The notes under the pieces: generated by a model
Databases searched by the model: none
Told to the model about the DNA's origin: nothing
Seen by the model: the letters and a program-made list of their open reading frames with translations, nothing else
Origin: Pseudomonadota bacterium
GTDB lineage: Bacteria > Pseudomonadota > Alphaproteobacteria > Rhizobiales > Xanthobacteraceae
Assembly: GCA_023434095.1 (NCBI GenBank)
Contig: JAEYTJ010000074.1
Coordinates: 1-27,612 of the forward strand
Length of the DNA stretch: 27,612 nt
Reading direction: 5' to 3'
Translations under genes and position numbers: made by a program
Shown here: in pieces, positions 23,340-27,612 of the stretch
How the letters are laid out: each line of letters opens with the position of its first letter
Position numbering within the stretch: the stretch's first letter is position 1

Positions 23340-24125
23340 GTGTCGCAGCCACAGACCGCACGTCATGTCCTGCTTGAGACCGCGAATGTGCGGGTCGTGC
23401 GCACCGAGGGCACACGCACCGATGTGGTGTTCGTGACCTTCGAGCCGCATGTGCTCGACAAGAATCCGCAGCGCCAGGCCTTCGCCGAGAAGTTCCTGCG
23501 CGACAACGGCTTCACCGCCTACCACTTCTTCGCCAACGACAATTTCTGGTTCCAGTACCCCGAAATGGAAGAGGTGCTTGCGGCGGTGCGGGCCGACATC
23601 GCCCCCGGCGCGGAGGTGGTGGCCTATGCGGTGAGCATGGGCGGCTATGCCGCCATCCGCTTCGCCGGCCGGCTCGGCGTGGCGCGCATCCTCGCCTTCT
23701 CGCCGCAATACAGCATCGACCCCAACAAGGTGCCGTGGGACCGGCGCTGGGACCGGCTGTTCGACCGCCCGCGCCAGGTGCTGTGGGAGCATCTGATGGC
23801 ACCGCGCGGCGTGCCGATCTACCTCTTCTACGATCCTCACAACCGCGACCGTCGGCACGTGCGGCTCTATGCGCGCGAGGCCGACGTGGTGCCCGTGCGC
23901 GTTCCCTATGCCGGCCACGGCTCGATCACGGTGCTGATGCAGACCGGGCTGCTTGGAAAAGCGGTGCTCGATGTCGGCGAGAACCGGTTCGACGCGGCCG
24001 GCTTCCAGCGGGAGCTCGCCTCGCGGCTGGAGCGCTCGCCGCTCTACCGCGAGAAGCGGGAGATCAAGCGCCGGCGCCTCTTCCGGCGCATCATCGCCGA
24101 CATCGTCGACCGCTTCCGCCTTTGA
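23340..24125 (+). CDS. Alpha/beta-hydrolase-like protein of unknown function, copy 1
   Basis: 261-residue protein I cannot assign to a characterised family. The sequence fits an alpha/beta-hydrolase fold: a nucleophile elbow AYAVSMGGYAAIRFA (Ser99), a strand ending FSPQYSID, an acidic turn YDPHNRDRRH (Asp165) and a late histidine in YAGHGSI (His193), a plausible Ser-Asp-His triad. The first Gly of the usual GxSxG is Ala here. No signal peptide or membrane helix is seen, so it is probably cytoplasmic. The C-terminus is strongly basic (REIKRRRLFRRII). The GTG at 23340 follows GGAGG at 4-nt spacing; the ATG at 23336 is out of frame. A paralogue follows 129 nt downstream. Esterase, acyltransferase or thioesterase roles are all possible. 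Confidence 0.85.
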   Translation: MSQPQTARHVLLETANVRVVRTEGTRTDVVFVTFEPHVLDKNPQRQAFAEKFLRDNGFTAYHFFANDNFWFQYPEMEEVLAAVRADIAPGAEVVAYAVSMGGYAAIRFAGRLGVARILAFSPQYSIDPNKVPWDRRWDRLFDRPRQVLWEHLMAPRGVPIYLFYDPHNRDRRHVRLYAREADVVPVRVPYAGHGSITVLMQTGLLGKAVLDVGENRFDAAGFQRELASRLERSPLYREKREIKRRRLFRRIIADIVDRFRL

Positions 24126-24177
24126 CGCAGCTGCGGCCGGCAGCTTGCCGCAATCGCGGGGGCTTCGGAAATTGTGA

Positions 24178-24206
24178 TTGTCCGCGGCGGGCGGCTCTGG
24201 CTAGTT
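24178..24206 (+). promoter_or_regulatory. Candidate promoter of the second alpha/beta-hydrolase-like gene
   Basis: TTGTCC (24178-24183), a 17-nt spacer and CTAGTT (24201-24206) lie 48 nt before the GTG start. Both hexamers are partial matches. Confidence 0.3.
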
Positions 24207-24254
24207 TGCCGCGCAAGAAGGTCGCCGTCCTCCGGCGGCCAGCGAGGCGGTGGC

Positions 24255-25073
24255 GTGCGTCAGCTCATCTTCGAGAGCGAGAACCTAACGGTCGTCAAGG
24301 TTCCCGGCCTTTGCTCCGACACGGTGTTCGTGACTTTCGAATCGATGCGGGCGGACTGGCCGAAGGGCCGAAAGGGCTTCGGCGAGGACTTCTTCGCCAA
24401 GCGCGGGCGCACGGCGTATCATTTCCTGCACGCGGGCAATTGCTGGTACCAGTACGAGGACATGCCCGAAGCGCTGGCGCGCGTGCGCGCCGATCTCGCG
24501 CCGGGGACGCGCGTCATCAGCTATGGCATGAGCATGGGCGGCTATGCCGCCTACCGGTTCTCCGAGCCGCTGGGCGCCGATGTGGTCATCGCCTTCTCGC
24601 CGCAATACAGCATCGACCGCTGGCGCGTGTGGTGGGAACGGCGCTGGGGCTCGCAGAGCCGTTCGGTGATCTGGGACCGCCAGAAGCCGCGCGCGGAGGC
24701 GGTGAAATACGTGTTCTACGATCCGCTGAACCTGGACCGCCGGCACATCCGCGCCCTCCGGCGGGAGGCGCCGCTCGAACTGGTGCGCATCTATTTCAGC
24801 GGCCACGCCTCCATCGCCTATGTCCAGGAATGCGGGCTGCTCGAGAATGCGGTGGTAGACATCGCCGAGGGCCGCTTCGATGCCGCGCGCTTCGAGCGGC
24901 GGATCTGGCAGCGAAGGGAGGTGTCGGAGACCTATGCCAAGATCCGCCAGCGCAAGCGCACGGGCCTGTTCCGCCGGCTGCGCTATCTCGTCATCGAGCA
25001 TCTGCTCGAGCGCCGGCTGGGCACCGCCGGCGGCGCCGAGGCGCCGGGGCTGACGCCCGACCGCGCGCTCTGA
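24255..25073 (+). CDS. Alpha/beta-hydrolase-like protein of unknown function, copy 2
   Basis: 272-residue paralogue of the preceding gene. Shared blocks are TVFVTFES (VVFVTFEP in copy 1), TAYHF, VRADLAPG, MSMGGYAA, AFSPQYSID, FYDPLNLDRRH, SGHASI and the RFDAARF region. Here the nucleophile elbow is canonical (SYGMSMGGYAAYRF, Ser93), with Asp156 and His184 completing a possible triad. Tryptophans are dense around residues 123-140 (RWRVWWERRWGSQSRSVIW), the likely lid. The C-terminus is basic, then Gly/Ala-rich. The GTG at 24255 has GAGG 7 nt upstream; starting at 24174 would add an unconserved, arginine-rich leader. It converges on the oxidoreductase gene. Function unknown. Confidence 0.83.
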   Translation: MRQLIFESENLTVVKVPGLCSDTVFVTFESMRADWPKGRKGFGEDFFAKRGRTAYHFLHAGNCWYQYEDMPEALARVRADLAPGTRVISYGMSMGGYAAYRFSEPLGADVVIAFSPQYSIDRWRVWWERRWGSQSRSVIWDRQKPRAEAVKYVFYDPLNLDRRHIRALRREAPLELVRIYFSGHASIAYVQECGLLENAVVDIAEGRFDAARFERRIWQRREVSETYAKIRQRKRTGLFRRLRYLVIEHLLERRLGTAGGAEAPGLTPDRAL

Positions 25074-25083
25074 GGCGCTGTCC

Positions 25084-25106
25084 CGGCCCCGCCTGCGACG
25101 GGGCCG
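25084..25106. terminator. Hairpin between convergent genes
   Basis: A perfect 8-bp stem, CGGCCCCG (25084-25091) with CGGGGCCG (25099-25106) and a 7-nt loop, begins 10 nt after the hydrolase-like gene. It touches the stop codon of the oxidoreductase gene. No T-run. Confidence 0.5.
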
Positions 25107-26120
25107 TCAGTCCCACCCTTCAAGCACGATCTTGCCGATGGTGGAGCCGCTCTCAAGGGCGGCGTGGGCGCGCTTGAGGTTTTGCGCGTTGATGGCGCCG
25201 AGAGGGGTGCCCGCCGTGGCGACCAGCGTGCCCGCGTCGACCAGCCGCGACACCTCCTGCAGGATCTCGTGCTGGCGGATCATGTCCGGAGTCTGGAACA
25301 GCGAGCGGGTGAACATCAGGTCCCAGTGCAGCGACAGGCTCTTGGCCTTGAGCGGCAGGGGATCGAGGCTGGCGGGGTCGTCGATGAGAGCGATGCGGCC
25401 CTGAGGGCGGGCGGCCTTGACGATCTCGCCCCAGTGCCGGTCGGTCTGAGTCAGCGAATAGGTGTAATCGATCTGGCCCCGCCCGGCGGCGGCGATCTCC
25501 TCGCTCAGCGGGCGGGAATGGTCGATCACCGCATGGGCGCCGAGGCGCTCCACCCAGGCGCGGCTCTCCGGCCGCGAGGCGGTGGCGATGACGGTGAGGC
25601 GGGTGAGCCGGCGGGCGAGTTGCACCACCATCGAGCCGACGCCGCCGGCCGCCCCGACGACGAGCAGGCTGTGGCCCTCGCCGCCGTCCATCGGCACCTG
25701 GAGGCGGTCGAACAGGCCTTCCCAGGCGGTGAGCGCGGTGAGCGGGAGTGCGGCGGCTTCCGCAAAGCCGAGACGGGCTGGCTTGGGGCCGACGAGGCGT
25801 TCGTCCACGAGGTGCAGCTCGGCATTGGTGCCGGGGCGGTTGAGGTCGCCGGCATAGAACACCGCGTCGCCCGGCTTGAACAGCGTCACCTCGGCGCCGA
25901 CCGCCTCGACCACGCCGGCGGCATCCCAGCCGAGAATGACCGGCACCTCCTCGCTGCCGGCGCGGCGCATGCGCACCTTGGTGTCGACCGGGTTGACCGA
26001 GACGGCCTTGACCCGCACCTGCAGGTCGCGCGCGCCGGGCGGCGGCGCGGCGGTTTCGAAATCGAAGAGCGCCCGCTCTTCGGCGATGGGAAGCGACTTC
26101 GTATACCCGATGGCCTTCAT
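25107..26120 (-). CDS. Zinc-type alcohol dehydrogenase family protein (quinone oxidoreductase-like)
   Basis: 337-residue cytoplasmic medium-chain dehydrogenase/reductase. The N-terminal GroES-like domain has VKAVSVNPVDTKVRMRRAG and WDAAGVVEAVG. The Rossmann domain has LLVVGAAGGVGSMVVQLARR, the NADPH-binding AAGGVG form typical of quinone and enone reductases. Zinc-binding cysteines are absent despite the family name. It probably reduces quinones or activated alkenes with NADPH. The ATG at 26120 has GGGAGA upstream; upstream extension of the frame has no conserved sequence. It is divergent from an HxlR regulator (184 nt between the genes), the arrangement seen for redox-sensed quinone reductase genes, so control by that regulator is likely. 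Confidence 0.92.
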   Translation of the reverse strand: MKAIGYTKSLPIAEERALFDFETAAPPPGARDLQVRVKAVSVNPVDTKVRMRRAGSEEVPVILGWDAAGVVEAVGAEVTLFKPGDAVFYAGDLNRPGTNAELHLVDERLVGPKPARLGFAEAAALPLTALTAWEGLFDRLQVPMDGGEGHSLLVVGAAGGVGSMVVQLARRLTRLTVIATASRPESRAWVERLGAHAVIDHSRPLSEEIAAAGRGQIDYTYSLTQTDRHWGEIVKAARPQGRIALIDDPASLDPLPLKAKSLSLHWDLMFTRSLFQTPDMIRQHEILQEVSRLVDAGTLVATAGTPLGAINAQNLKRAHAALESGSTIGKIVLEGWD

Positions 26121-26249
26121 GACAGGTCTCCCGCGCCGCGCCTTGCGGGCGCCGCGCCTGTGTTGACGATCTGTCCCCAGATGTCGCGATGCGCGCGCCC
26201 GGCGCAAGAACGCACGAGATTGTCGGCAGCTATCGAAAATGTAACGCCC

Positions 26250-26278
26250 TTTTCCATGCGCCCGGGGCACCCTAGATT
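26250..26278 (+). promoter_or_regulatory. Candidate promoter of the HxlR regulator gene
   Basis: TTTTCC (26250-26255), a 17-nt spacer and TAGATT (26273-26278) lie 26 nt before the ATG. The -10 matches 4 of 6. The intergenic region also holds AT-richer sequence (26226-26255) where an operator could lie, but no clear dyad was found. Confidence 0.35.
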
Positions 26279-26304
26279 TGCCGCGTCCGGAGCGGAGGCA
26301 GACC

Positions 26305-26655
26305 ATGGCGAGGCGGCATCGGGATTATGCGTGCGGCGAGGGCTGCCCGGTGGAGGCGGCGCTGGAGATCATCGGCGCCAAATGGAAGGGCGGCATCGTC
26401 TATCACCTGCTCGCCGGCGAAGTGCGGTTCAGCGAACTCGGCCGGCGCATGCCCAACGTCACCGCGCGCATTCTCGCCAAGGCGCTGCGCGAGCTGGAGG
26501 CGGACGGCGTGGTCGCCCGCACGGTCTATCCCACCATTCCCCCGCAGGTCGGCTACCGGCTGACCGCGGCCGGCGAGGGCCTGCGCCCCGCCATTCTCGC
26601 CTTGCACCGGTGGGGCAGCGGGCTCCGCGCGGCGTTGCCGGTCGCGGCGGAGTGA
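26305..26655 (+). CDS. HxlR family transcriptional regulator
   Basis: 116-residue winged-helix DNA-binding protein of the HxlR (DUF24) family. The N-terminus carries Cys10 and Cys14 (YACGEGCPVEAALEIIGAKW); Cys14, before Pro, is the conserved family cysteine that senses quinones, aldehydes or oxidants in characterised members such as YodB and QorR. The helix-turn-helix is RFSELGRRMPNVTARILAKA and the wing is VVARTVYPTIPPQVGYRLT. The ATG at 26305 has GGAGG 6 nt upstream, which rules out the earlier start at 26278. Divergent from the quinone-reductase-like gene, which it probably represses, along with itself. Confidence 0.93.
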   Translation: MARRHRDYACGEGCPVEAALEIIGAKWKGGIVYHLLAGEVRFSELGRRMPNVTARILAKALRELEADGVVARTVYPTIPPQVGYRLTAAGEGLRPAILALHRWGSGLRAALPVAAE

Positions 26656-26793
26656 GTTTGCGCGGCAAGGCTCTGGCCTTCGCCGGCTGCGGTCATTAGA
26701 ACGCCGATAGCGCGGCGTGCCGAGGGCCTTCCCGTGCCGGGAAGGGGCGGCGGCCGTCCTGCACGCGCATTCGCATCGGCCCGCCGGAGTGTC

Positions 26794-27612
26794 ATGACCC
26801 CTCCCGAGTCTTCCCTGCCCGAGCAGGCATCGCCGGCGACCGACGGCCGGGCCACGGACCGTCCGGCCAAGCGCGCGCGCTACCATATGCCGAAACAGCG
26901 CGGCCGGCTGCGGCGCTGGATCACCGCGAACACCCAGAAGGCGGGGCGCCGGCTCGGCAGGCTGCTGTTCGATCAGCAGGGCCGCCCGCGTGCCTATCTG
27001 CGGGCGCTGCTGTTCGATGCCTATCAGCGCCCGCGCCCTGGGCTGGAAGCCATCATCTTCAAGGAGCCCGGCCGGCCGCGGCGTCCCTTCGCCAACTGGC
27101 TGACCCACTCCGACGACGCGCTGGCCCCGCTGATTGCCGGCCTGCCGTTTCCCTCGCCCGTGGCCGGGCGCCGGACGGTGTTCGTGGTGACCGAGAAGAG
27201 CGCCGCGCCGGCGGAGGCGCTGACGGCCCTGCTCGCCCGCGACCACCGCGTGGTGGTGCTGGTGCTCGACGCCGAGACGGAGAGTGGGCCGGTCCCGGCA
27301 GAGGGCGCCGTCGTGCGGGTGCCGGTGGCGATCTCGCGCGCGCCGCGCGCCGTGCTGCTCGACGCGCTGGCGTATCGCGCCTGCGAGGACCGGCCGCTTT
27401 TTGCGGTCACCGTGGGGCTCGCGACCATCGACGCCGCCGATGCGCTGGAGCTGCGCGACATTCCCGTGGTCTCGGTGATCGGCACGGCCGACGGCGCCGC
27501 GGCGCGGAACGAGGCGCTCGGCCCGGCGCTGGAGCTGGCGCTGGACCGGGCCAGCGCCCTGGTCTTTCCCTCCACTACGGCACGCGAGGCGGCGCTCGCG
27601 GCCCTGCCGCGC
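26794..27612 (+). CDS. Repeat-bearing protein, glycosyltransferase-like N-terminal region, 3' end cut by window
   Basis: The frame is open for 273 codons from the ATG at 26794 to the window edge, with no stop, so it is easily missed. GGAG lies 4 nt before the start. Residues 1-45 are charged and disorder-like. Residues 57-101 are three tandem 15-residue repeats (LLFDQQGRPRAYLRA, LLFDAYQRPRPGLEA, IIFKEPGRPRRPFAN), each with a hydrophobic pair, Phe and an RPR core. From residue 127 an alternating strand/helix region (RRTVFVVTEK, HRVVVLVLD, PLFAVTVGLATIDAA, IPVVSVIG, ALVFPSTTAREAAL) looks like the N-terminal Rossmann half of a GT-B glycosyltransferase of GT4 type. That call is by pattern only; the donor-binding C-terminal half lies outside. 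Codon use matches the neighbours. Confidence 0.75.
   Translation, partial: MTPPESSLPEQASPATDGRATDRPAKRARYHMPKQRGRLRRWITANTQKAGRRLGRLLFDQQGRPRAYLRALLFDAYQRPRPGLEAIIFKEPGRPRRPFANWLTHSDDALAPLIAGLPFPSPVAGRRTVFVVTEKSAAPAEALTALLARDHRVVVLVLDAETESGPVPAEGAVVRVPVAISRAPRAVLLDALAYRACEDRPLFAVTVGLATIDAADALELRDIPVVSVIGTADGAAARNEALGPALELALDRASALVFPSTTAREAALAALPR
26962..27096 (+). repeat. Three 45-nt tandem coding repeats
   Basis: Encodes residues 57-101 of the open gene at the window's end as three exact-length 15-residue units with consensus [LI][LI]F[DK]xxxRPRxxxxx. Similarity is clearer in protein than in DNA, so the repeats are old or held by selection. Confidence 0.65.

Overview
The window is GC-rich chromosomal DNA (roughly two thirds G+C by eye) from an alphaproteobacterium, most likely order Hyphomicrobiales (Xanthobacteraceae-like). 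The grounds are GTG starts, the gph / rpiA / DUF2059 / gor gene set, a class II (plant-type) DAHP synthase, tripartite tricarboxylate and TRAP binding proteins, and REP-like palindromes of the kind common in that order. No phage, transposase, integrase or CRISPR array is visible. The genus cannot be fixed from the sequence alone. No gene-free stretch exceeds 300 bases.

Layout. 1-5.4 kb: the 3' part of an Mrp/ApbC Fe-S carrier ATPase with a histidine-rich linker, a convergent PEP mutase/isocitrate lyase family enzyme, then two tandem paralogous TRAP substrate-binding proteins with no TRAP permease beside them, separated by an inverted pair of REP-like palindromes. Opposite these lies a DMT/EamA exporter. 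5.4-9.2 kb: an MFS exporter, moaA (molybdopterin synthesis), a divergent DUF971 protein and an L,D-transpeptidase. 9.3-14.1 kb: two tandem membrane acyltransferases with C-terminal SGNH domains, overlapping by ATGA, preceded by an SRAP/YedK DNA-protein crosslink protein and a tRNA-Val(CAC) with its own promoter.

14.1-21.6 kb: gph on the minus strand, then a small secreted cysteine-containing protein, rpiA, a DUF2059 protein and gor on the plus strand. A complete tctCBA tripartite tricarboxylate transporter operon lies in the opposite direction between the DUF2059 gene and gor, which looks like an insertion into an otherwise familiar gene order. 21.9-27.6 kb: class II DAHP synthase (first step of aromatic amino-acid synthesis) with a strong terminator, two tandem uncharacterised alpha/beta-hydrolase-like proteins, a divergent oxidoreductase/HxlR-regulator pair, and an open-ended gene whose product has three 15-residue tandem repeats followed by a glycosyltransferase-like region.

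Most of the window is housekeeping metabolism, cofactor synthesis and transport. The least explained parts are the alpha/beta-hydrolase-like pair (23.3-25.1 kb), the repeat-bearing 3'-terminal gene, and the acyltransferase pair. Together they hint at envelope glycan modification, but that link is inference.
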